Assembly: GCA_027488335.1 (NCBI GenBank)
Contig: JAIYBU010000110.1
Location: forward strand, 1-61,507
Reading direction: 5' to 3'
Length of the DNA stretch: 61,507 bases
From: Cytophagaceae bacterium
GTDB lineage: Bacteria > Bacteroidota > Bacteroidia > Cytophagales > Spirosomataceae
Below the pieces are notes generated by a model. That model made no database searches, had not been told where the DNA came from, and saw only the letters and a list, made by a program, of their open reading frames with translations. The first letter of the stretch is position 1; every line of letters begins with the position of its first letter. Shown here one piece after another: positions 53,265 through 61,507 of the stretch. The position numbers and the translations under genes are program-made.

Positions 53265-55517
53265 ATGAAAACACAAAGCCGTCGTTCATTTCTCAAAGCC
53301 TCTGCTCTTTCGGGTGGTGGCTTTATGCTGGGTTTATATCAAGATGTTTTTGCTGGTCAAAAAATCAAATCTTCAATATCAAATGCAATCCCTGTTCAAT
53401 TCCTCGAATCCTCGAATTTCAACGAACTCAACGGTTTTGTAAAAATTACTGCCGATAATGTTATCAAAATCATGTCGCCCAATCCCGAAGGCGGACAAGG
53501 CGTAAAAACCTCAATGCCCATGATTGTGGCAGAAGAATTGGACGTTGATTTCACGAAAATCATTATCGAACAAGCCGATTTAGATACCAAACATTTCACG
53601 CGACAGTTTATTGGTGGAAGTCAGGCTATTCATCAAGGCTATACAGCATTGCGTATGGCAGGGGCTACGGCTCGCCAAATGCTCAGAGAAGCCGCTGCCC
53701 AAAAATGGAATGTGCCAGTAAATGAAATCAGCACCGAATTGGGCGTTTTGTATCATAAAAACTCAGGAAAATTAGCAAAATATGGCGAAATGGCAACGAC
53801 TGCGGCACAAATTCCAGTTCCGAGGGATGTAAAATTGAAAGAAATAAAAGATTTCAAAATCATAGGAAAAAGTCAGCGAAATGTAGATTTAGATAAAATA
53901 GTTTCTGGGAAACCACTCTTCGGCATTGACACCAAAGTTGACGGAATGTTGATTGCCATGATTGTGCATCCGCCAGCAATGGGTTTGAAGTTTAAGGCTG
54001 TTCAAAATGAGTCTGTCGTTAAGAAAATGAAGGGAATTAAAGACGTTTTTCCAATCAAAATCTTCAATGACGATTACGAAAAAACGTTTTTTGATACCAA
54101 CCAATTCAACGAAGTGGTGGCGATTGTAGGTTCTTCCACTTGGGAAGTAATGCAAGCCAAAAAGGCTTTAAAAGTTTCTTGGGACGAACAAGCTGCTTTC
54201 AGTCAAAACCGTAATATGAACGGTCGAAAAATGGCAGAAAAAATTCCCACAGGCTTAGAAAACTCAACCGACCATACAACAAAATTAGCCGAAGGTTTAT
54301 TAAAACCCGCCAACATTCGCCGAAAAGATGGAGACGTAGAAAATGCCTTCAAAAATGCGTCAAAAGTAATTGAACGCACGTATAATGCCCCATTTTTAGC
54401 TCATAATTGCATGGAGCCGATGAATTTCTTTGCTCATGTAACCGACGAAAAAGTATCGCTTTCAGGGCCGCTCCAAAAACCAGAATTTACCGAGCAAGCA
54501 CTTTCCACTCGTTTGGGAATTCCATTGGAGAAAATAGATATAAAATTGACACGTTTGGGTGGTGGTTTTGGGCGTCGTTCGTATGCCCATTGGTTGATAG
54601 AAGCTGCCTTGATTTCTCAAAAAGTAAAAGCACCTGTCAAACTCATTTATACCCGTGAAGACGATATGACGGCAGGAATTTATCGTCCGTCTTATTCGGC
54701 AAAATACCGTGCTGCTCTCGATGCCAACAATAATTTGATTGGTTTTCATGTAAAAGTAGGTGGTATTCCGCAAACGCCCTTAGCTCCCAATCGTTTTCCT
54801 GCGGGAGCGGTGGACAATTATTTGGCCGAAGATTTTACGATTGATACCAACATTACGGTAGGTTCATATAGAGCTCCACATTCCAATTTTATGGCGGCTG
54901 CCGAGCAATCTTTTTTAGATGAAATTGCCGAAACCGCAGGAAAAGACCCAATCACTTTTAGATTAGATTTATTGAAACGAGCCAAAGATAATCCAGTCGG
55001 TAAAAACAACGATTACGATGCCAACCGCTTCATAAAAGTACTGGAATTGGTGAAAGAAAAATCAAATTGGGAAAGCACAAAATCCTTAAAGAAATTAGGC
55101 TTTTCAGCCTATTTCTGTCACGATTCGTATGCGGCTCATGTATTAGATGTAGAAATGAAAGAGGGTTTGCCCGTTGTCAATAAAGTTTTTTGTGCCATAG
55201 ATTGTGGCATTGTGATAAACCCTGATGCTGCTAAAAATATGTCGGAAGGGGGAATTGTTGATGCCATTGGAGCAGCCATGTACGGAAAAATGGCTTTCTC
55301 GAAAGGTGTTCCTGAGTCAAATAATTTTCATAATTATCGCATGATTCGGCACAATGAAGCACCCAAAGCCATTGAAATTCATTTTGTAGAAAACACCGAA
55401 AAACCAACAGGTATGGGCGAACCCGCTTATCCGCCCGTTCATGCAGCTTTGGCAAATGCCCTTTATAAAGCTACTGGGAAACGTCTTTATAGCCAGCCTT
55501 TTAGTGAAAATTTGTAA
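53265..55517 (+). CDS. Molybdopterin-binding large subunit of a xanthine dehydrogenase-family hydroxylase (IorB-like), copy 1
   Basis: A 750-aa large subunit carrying the molybdenum cofactor, of the isoquinoline 1-oxidoreductase beta type. MKTQSRRSFLKASALSGGGF is a clear Tat signal (RR at 6-7), so the enzyme works in the periplasm. Cofactor-contact motifs: MSPNPEGGQGVKTSMPMIVA, MEPMNFFAHV, RLGGGFGRRSYAHWLIEAAL, TVGSYRAPHSNFMAAAEQSF and GMGEPAYPPVHAALANA, whose Glu is the catalytic base. No iron-sulfur domain of its own; the shared 2Fe-2S subunit follows 106 bp later. Similar over full length to the second copy at 56102. Needs molybdate, linking it to the ModE-type module. Confidence 0.93.
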   Translation: MKTQSRRSFLKASALSGGGFMLGLYQDVFAGQKIKSSISNAIPVQFLESSNFNELNGFVKITADNVIKIMSPNPEGGQGVKTSMPMIVAEELDVDFTKIIIEQADLDTKHFTRQFIGGSQAIHQGYTALRMAGATARQMLREAAAQKWNVPVNEISTELGVLYHKNSGKLAKYGEMATTAAQIPVPRDVKLKEIKDFKIIGKSQRNVDLDKIVSGKPLFGIDTKVDGMLIAMIVHPPAMGLKFKAVQNESVVKKMKGIKDVFPIKIFNDDYEKTFFDTNQFNEVVAIVGSSTWEVMQAKKALKVSWDEQAAFSQNRNMNGRKMAEKIPTGLENSTDHTTKLAEGLLKPANIRRKDGDVENAFKNASKVIERTYNAPFLAHNCMEPMNFFAHVTDEKVSLSGPLQKPEFTEQALSTRLGIPLEKIDIKLTRLGGGFGRRSYAHWLIEAALISQKVKAPVKLIYTREDDMTAGIYRPSYSAKYRAALDANNNLIGFHVKVGGIPQTPLAPNRFPAGAVDNYLAEDFTIDTNITVGSYRAPHSNFMAAAEQSFLDEIAETAGKDPITFRLDLLKRAKDNPVGKNNDYDANRFIKVLELVKEKSNWESTKSLKKLGFSAYFCHDSYAAHVLDVEMKEGLPVVNKVFCAIDCGIVINPDAAKNMSEGGIVDAIGAAMYGKMAFSKGVPESNNFHNYRMIRHNEAPKAIEIHFVENTEKPTGMGEPAYPPVHAALANALYKATGKRLYSQPFSENL

Positions 55518-55584
55518 CTCCCAAATTGTTTGATTTCCGTAAGTTTTCATTTGAAAAGCATTATTTTTTACTTACATGTTTATA

Positions 55585-55592
55585 TATTTTTG
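55585..55592 (+). promoter_or_regulatory. Candidate -7 element before the 2Fe-2S subunit gene
   Basis: TATTTTTG fits the Bacteroidota -7 consensus and lies 31 bp before the ATG at 55624, within a 106-bp gap. It may give a separate transcript for the 2Fe-2S subunit and second large subunit. No clear -33 partner. Confidence 0.4.
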
Positions 55593-55623
55593 TTAAATTT
55601 TAAAAAGAAGTAAATACAACATT

Positions 55624-56091
55624 ATGGCAAAATATTCTCTAAAAATCAACGGAAAAACGCAACAAGTCGATGTTGACCCATCGACACCTATTTTATGGGT
55701 TTTGCGTGACCACCTCAATATGCCTGGCACTAAGTTTGGCTGCGGCATGGCTCAATGCGGTGCTTGCACCATTCATCTCGATGGTAATGCTACTCGTTCG
55801 TGTGTATTACCAGTTTCTGCCATCGGAAAATCCGCCATTACTACTATCGAAGGACTTTCCGAAAATGGCACGCATCCAGTACAAAAAGCGTGGCTCGAAC
55901 ACGATGTGGCTCAATGTGGCTATTGCCAATCAGGACAAATCATGTCGGCAACGGCTTTATTAAAAAGCAATCCAAAACCAACCGATGAAGATATTGACAA
56001 CGCCATGAGTGGAAATATTTGTCGTTGTGGTACTTATTTAAGAATAAAAGAAGCAATAAAAACGGCTGCTAATACATCAAACGCTAAATAA
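55624..56091 (+). CDS. 2Fe-2S subunit of the molybdopterin hydroxylase (IorA-like)
   Basis: A 155-aa iron-sulfur subunit with two [2Fe-2S] clusters. The N-terminal plant-ferredoxin-like cluster is bound by Cys in [18 protein letters not shown] and the Cys at residue 60; the C-terminal helical cluster by [13 protein letters not shown] and [12 protein letters not shown]. It passes electrons from the molybdenum site to an external acceptor. It has no signal of its own, so it should be exported folded with a Tat-tagged large subunit. It sits between two large-subunit genes and may serve both. 10 bp to the next gene. Confidence 0.95.
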   Translation: MAKYSLKINGKTQQVDVDPSTPILWVLRDHLNMPGTKFGCGMAQCGACTIHLDGNATRSCVLPVSAIGKSAITTIEGLSENGTHPVQKAWLEHDVAQCGYCQSGQIMSATALLKSNPKPTDEDIDNAMSGNICRCGTYLRIKEAIKTAANTSNAK

Positions 56092-56101
56092 GATACAGAC
56101 T

Positions 56102-58363
56102 ATGAAAAATATAAAATCACAAAGTAGAAGAGATTTTTTAAGGTCTTCGGCTCTTGCAGGAGGTGGCTTGATGCTCAGTTTTAATTTGTTTGCGGGCGGG
56201 CAGCGTTCCGCAGCAAAAACTGCTGAAAAAATAACAGCATTAAACTTGGCTGAAACTTGGAGCGAGCTTGCCGCATACATAAAAATTACACCTGACAATA
56301 TCATTAAGATTTTAGTGCCAAACCCAGAATTTGGTCAAAACGTCATGACTTCGTTGCCGATGATGGTGGCCGAAGAATTAGATTGCGACTGGAAAAATGT
56401 GGTCGTAGAAATGAGTACGCACGATAACGTGAAATACGGCCCACAATTTACGGGGGGAAGTAACTCGATGCGAATGTACTGGAAACCATTGAGAAATGCA
56501 GGAGCGGCGGCTCGCCAAATGCTTATTGAAGCGGCGGCTCAAACGTGGGGTGTTTCGGCATCAGAAATTTCAACAAAAGCAGGTGTTTTATCACATTCAA
56601 GTGGTAAAACAGCAAAATATGGCGAAATGGCAGCTAAAGCGGCTACGATTGCTGTTCCGAAAGATGTGAAGTTGAAAGCACCGAAAGATTTTTCGATTAT
56701 ACGAAATTCAAAGAAAAACTCAGAAGGAACAAAAGTAGTTACAGGAAAACCACTTTTCGGAATAGATTACCGAGTAGATGGAATGTTAATCGCTATGATT
56801 CAGCACCCACCAGCATTCGGTATGAAATTAAAATCGTTTGATGCCACGGCTGCCAAGAAAATGGCAGGTATTAAAGATATTTTTAGCTTCAAGCTTTATG
56901 ATGATAGTTTTGAACAAGGTGGTTTCGATACTCGCACGCACAACGAAATGATTGCCATCGTTGGCAATTCTACTTGGGAAGTAATGAACGCTCGCAAGAA
57001 CCTAAACATACAATGGGAAGCGGCTGGCGATGTAAAAGAAACAATGTCTGGTAGAGGTGGAAAAATTGAAAAAATAGTTCCTGGAAGATTAGAAACAACC
57101 GCAAATCAACTGGAGTTAATGGCTGAATTTGCTAAAAAGCCATCCAAAGAATTAAGAAAAGATGGCGACCCACAAACGGCTTTCAAAAATGCGGCTCAGA
57201 TAATTGAACGCACGTACAATGCTCCGTTTTTGGCACATAATACGATGGAACCTATGAATTTCTTTGCCCATGTGCAAGAAGATAAAGCCTTAGTGGCGGG
57301 ACCTCAGCAAGCACCTGGTTGGTCAGAACCAACACTTTCAAAAATCTTAAATTTACCTGCCGACAAGATTGAAATCCAAATGACCCGAATGGGTGGTGGT
57401 TTTGGTCGTAGAGCTTATGCTCAATATATGTATGAAGCGGCACGTATTTCGCAAAAAATGAAAGCACCCGTAAAATTGATTTATACCCGTGAAGACGACA
57501 TGACCTACGGTATTTATCGCCCAATGTACACCGCTACTTATCGTGCAGCTTTGGATGCCAATAAAAATCTGATTGGTTTCCATGTAACAGGTGGCGGTAT
57601 TCCCGAAAACCCTATTCATGCCAATCGTTTCCCAGCGGGTGCGGTAGATAATTATTTGGCCGATGGTTGGGAAATCCCTTCCAATATCACGATTGGAGCA
57701 TTTAGAGCTCCACGTTCAAATTTCAATGCGGCAGCCGAGCAATCGTTTCTCGATGAAGTGGCCGAAGCAATGGGCAAAGACCCCATTCAAATGCGTTTAG
57801 ATTTATTGAAACGTGCCAAAGAAAATCCAGTAGGAAAAAACAACGATTATGATGCCAGCCGATATATCGGTGTTTTAGAATTATTGAAAGAAAAATCAGG
57901 TTGGGGAAAACCCGAAAATGCAGGTAAAAAACGTGGCGTTGCGGCCTATTTCTGCCATGCTTCGTATGCGGGTCACGTAGTGGATATGGTTATGCGAGAC
58001 GGACAACCGTATGTAGAGAAAGTGACGAGTGCCGTTGATTGTGGAGTGGTCATCAACCCCGATGCTGCCCGAAATATGGTACAAGGAGCTGTAGTTGATG
58101 GCATCGGACAGTCGTTTTATGGAGAATTAACGCATACCGATGGCGTTCCTGACCAAAATAATTTCCATAATTACCGTATGATTCGCCATAACGAGGCTCC
58201 TAAGAGAATTGATGTTCATTTCGTAGAAAACGACATCGACCCGACGGGTCTTGGCGAACCGCCATTCCCACCAGTCTTTGGGGCAGTTGCCAATGCGTTG
58301 TTTAAAACTACGGGTAAACGCTATTATAATCAGCCGTTTATGTCAGAGCAATCGAAATCGTAA
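56102..58363 (+). CDS. Molybdopterin-binding large subunit (IorB-like), copy 2
   Basis: A 753-aa paralogue of the 53265 protein with the same layout: Tat signal MKNIKSQSRRDFLRSSALAG, cofactor motifs LVPNPEFGQNVMTSLPMMVA, MEPMNFFAHV, RMGGGFGRRAYAQYMYEAAR, TIGAFRAPRSNFNAAAEQSF and GLGEPPFPPVFGAVANA with the catalytic Glu. Differences from copy 1 lie in the middle and in surface loops, so the two may accept different aromatic aldehydes or N-heterocycles. Coupled tightly to the 2Fe-2S gene. Ends before a strong terminator. Confidence 0.94.
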   Translation: MKNIKSQSRRDFLRSSALAGGGLMLSFNLFAGGQRSAAKTAEKITALNLAETWSELAAYIKITPDNIIKILVPNPEFGQNVMTSLPMMVAEELDCDWKNVVVEMSTHDNVKYGPQFTGGSNSMRMYWKPLRNAGAAARQMLIEAAAQTWGVSASEISTKAGVLSHSSGKTAKYGEMAAKAATIAVPKDVKLKAPKDFSIIRNSKKNSEGTKVVTGKPLFGIDYRVDGMLIAMIQHPPAFGMKLKSFDATAAKKMAGIKDIFSFKLYDDSFEQGGFDTRTHNEMIAIVGNSTWEVMNARKNLNIQWEAAGDVKETMSGRGGKIEKIVPGRLETTANQLELMAEFAKKPSKELRKDGDPQTAFKNAAQIIERTYNAPFLAHNTMEPMNFFAHVQEDKALVAGPQQAPGWSEPTLSKILNLPADKIEIQMTRMGGGFGRRAYAQYMYEAARISQKMKAPVKLIYTREDDMTYGIYRPMYTATYRAALDANKNLIGFHVTGGGIPENPIHANRFPAGAVDNYLADGWEIPSNITIGAFRAPRSNFNAAAEQSFLDEVAEAMGKDPIQMRLDLLKRAKENPVGKNNDYDASRYIGVLELLKEKSGWGKPENAGKKRGVAAYFCHASYAGHVVDMVMRDGQPYVEKVTSAVDCGVVINPDAARNMVQGAVVDGIGQSFYGELTHTDGVPDQNNFHNYRMIRHNEAPKRIDVHFVENDIDPTGLGEPPFPPVFGAVANALFKTTGKRYYNQPFMSEQSKS

Positions 58364-58383
58364 GTATAGATAAATTCGTGAAA

Positions 58384-58414
58384 GATTTGACAACTTTTTG
58401 TAAGTTGTCAAATC
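58384..58414. terminator. Bidirectional terminator
   Basis: A 13-bp perfect stem GATTTGACAACTT / AAGTTGTCAAATC with a 5-base loop between the hydroxylase gene and the convergent LytTR gene. Confidence 0.88.
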
Positions 58415-58437
58415 TAATTTTACTTAATCTTCTTTTG

Positions 58438-59145
58438 CTATTTACTAAGCAATTTCTCAACTCCTTCTCGATAGGTTTCGCCAATCGAAAACTCTTTTTC
58501 TGCTATAAATACGCTGTTTTTTCGGATAGCCGTAATTTCAATAATTGATAATAACGATGATTTATGGATACGGATAAATTTCCCTGCGGGTAGTTCTATC
58601 TCTAAGTTTTTGATGCTCGTTCGCACAACTAACGGCTTTGTTGTACTTTTTAGATGAATTTTTACGTAATCGCCCAAACCTTCAATCCAGACAATATCAT
58701 TAAAAAAGACCTTTATTTGGCTATAATCGGCATTGACAAAAAAGTAGTCTTGCGACGGATTTGTGGTTAGATTATTTTTTAAAGCTTTCAGTTCAAACAA
58801 TTCTTTAGCTCTATTGCAGGCTCGAATGAATCGCTCAAGTGGTACCGGTTTTACCAAATAATCAACGATAGCCAAATCGAAACCTTCGTGGGCATATTGT
58901 TTGTAAGCAGTTACAAAAATAACCATCGGGAGATTTTCGAGAGAATTTACAAATTGTAATCCCGAAAGACCTGGCATCTGAATATCGACAAAAATTAGGT
59001 CAATTTTATCTTTATTCAAAGCGTTAATCGCCTCAAAGGCATCGTTACAACTTGCTTTTAGCGTCAGAAAAGGTACTTTGCTAATATTATCTTGGAGTAG
59101 TTGTAAAGCCAAAGGTTCATCATCGACTGCAATACAATTTATCAT
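58438..59145 (-). CDS. LytTR family response regulator
   Basis: A 235-aa response regulator: receiver domain with acidic DDE at 8-10, phospho-acceptor Asp54 in IFVDIQMPGLSG, Thr in IFVTAYKQYAHEGF and Lys in YLVKPVPLERF, then a LytTR DNA-binding domain (WIEGLGDYVKIHL, FIRIHKSSLLSI). Its start overlaps the kinase stop by four bases (ATGA), so kinase and regulator are made together. It is the last gene of a four-gene operon. Target promoters unknown; it is a different pair from the one at 5.6-7.5 kb. Confidence 0.95.
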   Translation of the reverse strand: MINCIAVDDEPLALQLLQDNISKVPFLTLKASCNDAFEAINALNKDKIDLIFVDIQMPGLSGLQFVNSLENLPMVIFVTAYKQYAHEGFDLAIVDYLVKPVPLERFIRACNRAKELFELKALKNNLTTNPSQDYFFVNADYSQIKVFFNDIVWIEGLGDYVKIHLKSTTKPLVVRTSIKNLEIELPAGKFIRIHKSSLLSIIEITAIRKNSVFIAEKEFSIGETYREGVEKLLSK

Positions 59146-60182
59146 GGTTTAAGTTGTAGTTTGAGTGAAATCATAAACCAAGTATCATTTTTTATCATTT
59201 CTAATTGATGACTGGCAGGATAAAGTAGTTCGAGTCTGCGTTTTACATTTGTCAGTCCAATACCCGAAGTTTTATCTTTTTGCAAATTTGTATCATCAAA
59301 TTTATTTCTTACTTCAAAAATCAAAACATCATTTTCAATTTTTAGAATAATATTAATAATTGGATTTTTGATAAGTCCGTAACCGTGCTTAAAGGCATTT
59401 TCAACAAACGGAATCAAAAGCATCGGCTCGATGGTTTGGTAAGTATCATTAACAGTAATATTACGAATAATCTGCATTTTATTTCCAAATCGCTGACTTT
59501 GTAGGTCGATATAGCTTTCTAAATACTCAATTTCATTCCGCAAAAACACCTTTTCTTCATCAGTTTTGTAGAGCATATATTGCAAAAGCGTCGATAATTT
59601 CACTACTGTATCTTCCAGATTATCGCTTTTGAGACGTACCATCGCCACAATATTATTCAGTACATTAAACAAAAAATGAGGGCTAATCTGCGAACGTAAA
59701 AACGAAAGTTCGGTCTTGATATTCTCTTTTTGTTGTTCTTCGGCTTTGGCTTTGTCCCAGACTAATTTGAAAATAATACTCGCTAATGAAGTGACAACAA
59801 AAAGACTGATATTGTGATAAGCCGAGTTGATAAAATGAAATGGATGTTGGATGCTTAGTAAACGAAAAAGTATAAAATCAAGCACCAACATCATTATAAA
59901 GACAAGTGCTTGGCTGATGAAAAAAAGTAGATATTTTTTTTTATAGAGGATTTTAGGTACTATTTGCTGGGTATTTAGATAAAAAAATACAACAATGTAT
60001 AGTTTACTAATCAGATTGAGAACAAAAAACTCGTCAGGTTTGAGATGTTTTTTGTCTGATGCCGAAAAGTTAGATAAGGAAAAAATAATGGGCAATAGAA
60101 AAACTACCGCCCACACTAAAATATGTATGAGCGGTGTTTTGTATTGGCCAATCCAATGTTTAATAGTTGCAGAATTACTCAT
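59142..60182 (-). CDS. LytS-type sensor histidine kinase
   Basis: A 346-aa membrane kinase with about four helices in the first 140 residues. The His_kinase phospho-acceptor lies in RSQISPHFLFNVLNNIVAM; the ATPase part shows MLLIPFVENAFKHGYG and SGIGLTNVKRRLELLYP. No extracellular sensor domain is evident. Only 9 bp separate it from the upstream PepSY-type protein gene, and its end overlaps the LytTR gene, so sensing may involve the membrane and barrel proteins of the same operon. Confidence 0.94.
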   Translation of the reverse strand: MSNSATIKHWIGQYKTPLIHILVWAVVFLLPIIFSLSNFSASDKKHLKPDEFFVLNLISKLYIVVFFYLNTQQIVPKILYKKKYLLFFISQALVFIMMLVLDFILFRLLSIQHPFHFINSAYHNISLFVVTSLASIIFKLVWDKAKAEEQQKENIKTELSFLRSQISPHFLFNVLNNIVAMVRLKSDNLEDTVVKLSTLLQYMLYKTDEEKVFLRNEIEYLESYIDLQSQRFGNKMQIIRNITVNDTYQTIEPMLLIPFVENAFKHGYGLIKNPIINIILKIENDVLIFEVRNKFDDTNLQKDKTSGIGLTNVKRRLELLYPASHQLEMIKNDTWFMISLKLQLKP

Positions 60183-60191
60183 GAAGAGGTT

Positions 60192-60704
60192 TTAGACAAA
60201 GAGCATGATAAGTGTCAAAACAATTCCTCCAAGGGCAAAATAAATTCCTTTTTTGAAGATTTTAGTGCCTGGCAAAAACATCCAAAATGAAGAAATTACA
60301 AAAAAGAATAGTGATACACCGAAAAACAGATTCAAGTAAAATAGCGGGTCGCTGGTGGTAGCTTTGTGAAGGTGTTCCATTTTTCCTAAAATATATGGCA
60401 ATTCCTTTTTTTCGGCTTTCAATTCTCCTGTTTTGCTATTATACTGTCCACCTTTAAAATATATAGTACCGTTTTCTTCTTTTTCAACATTCACTTTCAT
60501 CTTTAAAATCGGGTTGAGTTGTTCGGCTTTGAGGTTGGGTTCAACCGTTTTCTCAACTTTCACAACATTTTTAAGAAAATCGGTATTTCTGAAAACCATT
60601 ATGATACCACTAATAGAATATACAGCCATGATTCCTGCAAGAAAAAATCCTAAATAACGGTGATATTCCCGCATGGTTTGGTTGATTTGATTAGGCTTTG
60701 CCAT
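60192..60704 (-). CDS. PepSY-type membrane protein
   Basis: A 170-aa inner-membrane protein. It opens REYHRYLGFFLAGIMAVYSI with a His-Arg-Tyr motif and a first helix typical of PepSY-associated TM proteins. A soluble loop of about 75 residues rich in Lys/Glu follows, carrying GTIYFKGGQYNSKTGEL and ending at GKMEHLHKATTSDP, then two more helices at about 122-140 and 150-169. The His residues flanking the helices could bind haem or metal, as in iron-reductase relatives. Second gene of the operon, between the beta-barrel and the kinase. Confidence 0.82.
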   Translation of the reverse strand: MAKPNQINQTMREYHRYLGFFLAGIMAVYSISGIIMVFRNTDFLKNVVKVEKTVEPNLKAEQLNPILKMKVNVEKEENGTIYFKGGQYNSKTGELKAEKKELPYILGKMEHLHKATTSDPLFYLNLFFGVSLFFFVISSFWMFLPGTKIFKKGIYFALGGIVLTLIMLFV

Positions 60705-60730
60705 TGTTTTTAAGTTTTATAGTTAAAAAA

Positions 60731-61381
60731 TTAGATAAATTTATAGTGAAGAAAAATTCCAAAATTAGGTTTCTTAACTTTGACTGAGCCATAATAATCT
60801 TGATTGAAGCCCAAACCCGTTGCAAAACCTTTGTAAGTTATACCGATTCTAATCACAGTCGAACTTCTTTCGTGGGTATTGTCAGCCAAACTTTGCACAT
60901 AAAGTCCTTGTAATCGTGTATAAAAGTTCAATTTATCATTTTTTGGTGCATATTCAATATGTGCATAGCTGGCAAACGAAGAGTTTTTCGTCAGATTGAC
61001 TGTTGGGTTGATAACAAGCGTAATTTTTGGGTTTGTATAAACGTATTCAAGACCCGCAATAGGGGCAAAGCCCTTCGCTGAACTAAAAGTTGCACCACTT
61101 GTTACTTTCAGCCCTTTATAAAAATCGTAGTGAAATTGTATGTTAGAAAACAATTCATTGTTCGATTTATTAACGTTTTTATAATCGCCTGCCACCGTTG
61201 AAAGTGAAAAAATGCCAAACTTACTTTTGGCGAAGTTTTTAATAATAATCGTTTGTCCTTGAATGCGATTATGCCCAAATAAAAATTCAACAGGCGTTGG
61301 TTTTACGGGAGATGCAGAAGCAGGTTTTTCTTGGGCGAAACTGGTTGTCGTTATAAATATTATGAATAATATATGTTTCAT
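60731..61381 (-). CDS. Outer-membrane protein, hypothetical beta-barrel
   Basis: A 216-aa exported protein with signal peptide MKHILFIIFITTTSFAQ. A short Pro/Ala-rich linker leads to a beta-strand-rich body (KSKFGIFSLSTVAGDYKN, SNIQFHYDFYKGLKVTSG, SYAHIEYAPKNDKLNFYTRL) ending KPNFGIFLHYKFI, a barrel-type C-terminal strand with a terminal aromatic. Family not recognised. First gene of the operon with the PepSY-type protein and the two-component pair; it may be the receptor or target whose state the kinase follows. Confidence 0.75.
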   Translation of the reverse strand: MKHILFIIFITTTSFAQEKPASASPVKPTPVEFLFGHNRIQGQTIIIKNFAKSKFGIFSLSTVAGDYKNVNKSNNELFSNIQFHYDFYKGLKVTSGATFSSAKGFAPIAGLEYVYTNPKITLVINPTVNLTKNSSFASYAHIEYAPKNDKLNFYTRLQGLYVQSLADNTHERSSTVIRIGITYKGFATGLGFNQDYYGSVKVKKPNFGIFLHYKFI

Positions 61382-61507
61382 TTTTTCTGAATTTGGTTTT
61401 TTATTACAAATAAAAAAACTTTATAAAATCAAATTTGAAAAATGATGTAAACCTGAAAACTTCTGCGATAAACCCTAAAAACAATATGGTATTTTATTTA
61501 AACAAAG
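61382..61507. other. AT-rich upstream region at window edge
   Basis: It holds the presumed promoter of the minus-strand operon. A plus-strand ATG near 61485 stays open to the window end (7 codons), too short to judge. Confidence 0.3.

Noticed and set aside
61485-61507. Start of another plus-strand gene at the window edge
   Set aside because: Only seven codons are visible, with no recognisable residue pattern.

Overview
The window is a 61.5 kb stretch of AT-rich chromosome from a Bacteroidota member, most likely order Cytophagales (a Spirosomataceae / Emticicia-like lineage; inferred from gene content, not tested). Signs are DUF4270 and DUF6934 proteins, LytS/LytTR sensor-regulator pairs, a TonB-dependent receptor, PorT-like beta-barrels, the birA/rsfS/ftsH neighbourhood, almost no Shine-Dalgarno sequences, and TAnnTTTG-type -7 promoter elements. 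Coding density is high. Convergent genes are usually separated by strong hairpin terminators. I saw no rRNA, tRNA, CRISPR array, insertion sequence, integrase or phage gene.

Layout. 1-3.1 kb: 5' end of glmS, a DUF4270 lipoprotein and a short, probably inactive glycogen-synthase-like protein. 3.3-8.4 kb: a GNAT acetyltransferase carrying a 19-base homopolymer, an acyl-CoA carboxylase beta subunit, a LytTR/LytS pair and a histidine phosphatase. 8.5-14.4 kb: hotdog thioesterase, PorT-like barrel, ftsH, rsfS, birA and a zinc alcohol dehydrogenase. 14.5-23.5 kb: DUF3298 lipoprotein, GH29 alpha-L-fucosidase, secreted EEP phosphatase, alpha/beta hydrolase, acyl-CoA synthetase, DPP IV-type peptidase, and DUF6934 with a coupled 40-aa protein. 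23.6-27.5 kb: TonB-dependent receptor, TauE/SafE permease and a ModE-like regulator, with two near-consensus ModE operators around the receptor start. 27.6-41 kb: mostly housekeeping and conserved hypothetical genes (DUF1684, two-helix protein, aldo/keto reductase, YggS, YgiD-like dioxygenase, pirin, DUF3472, DUF423, a kinase-like protein, coiled-coil protein, S41 protease, bestrophin, ArsN2-like, SixA).

41-58.4 kb is an oxidative and carbohydrate region: a GMC oxidoreductase with its Tat-signal small subunit, phytanoyl-CoA dioxygenase-like protein, two paralogous AraC regulators sharing one operator architecture, beta-barrel and cyclophilin-like proteins, GH78 alpha-L-rhamnosidase plus carboxylesterase, aldo/keto reductase, NTF2-like protein, and a molybdopterin hydroxylase locus (large subunit, 2Fe-2S subunit, second large subunit). 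58.4-61.4 kb is one operon: beta-barrel, PepSY-type membrane protein, LytS kinase, LytTR regulator.

The most interesting system is the molybdate-type module at 26.1-27.5 kb. Two 28-bp palindromes fit CGTTATAT-N8-ATATAACG, the spacing of enterobacterial ModE boxes. They flank the start codon of a TonB-dependent receptor and lie next to a divergent TauE-type permease and a ModE-like regulator with no molybdate-binding domain. The same window encodes molybdopterin enzymes that would need the metal. I infer TonB-dependent, ModE-controlled uptake of molybdate or a molybdate chelate. Neither substrate nor binding has been shown.
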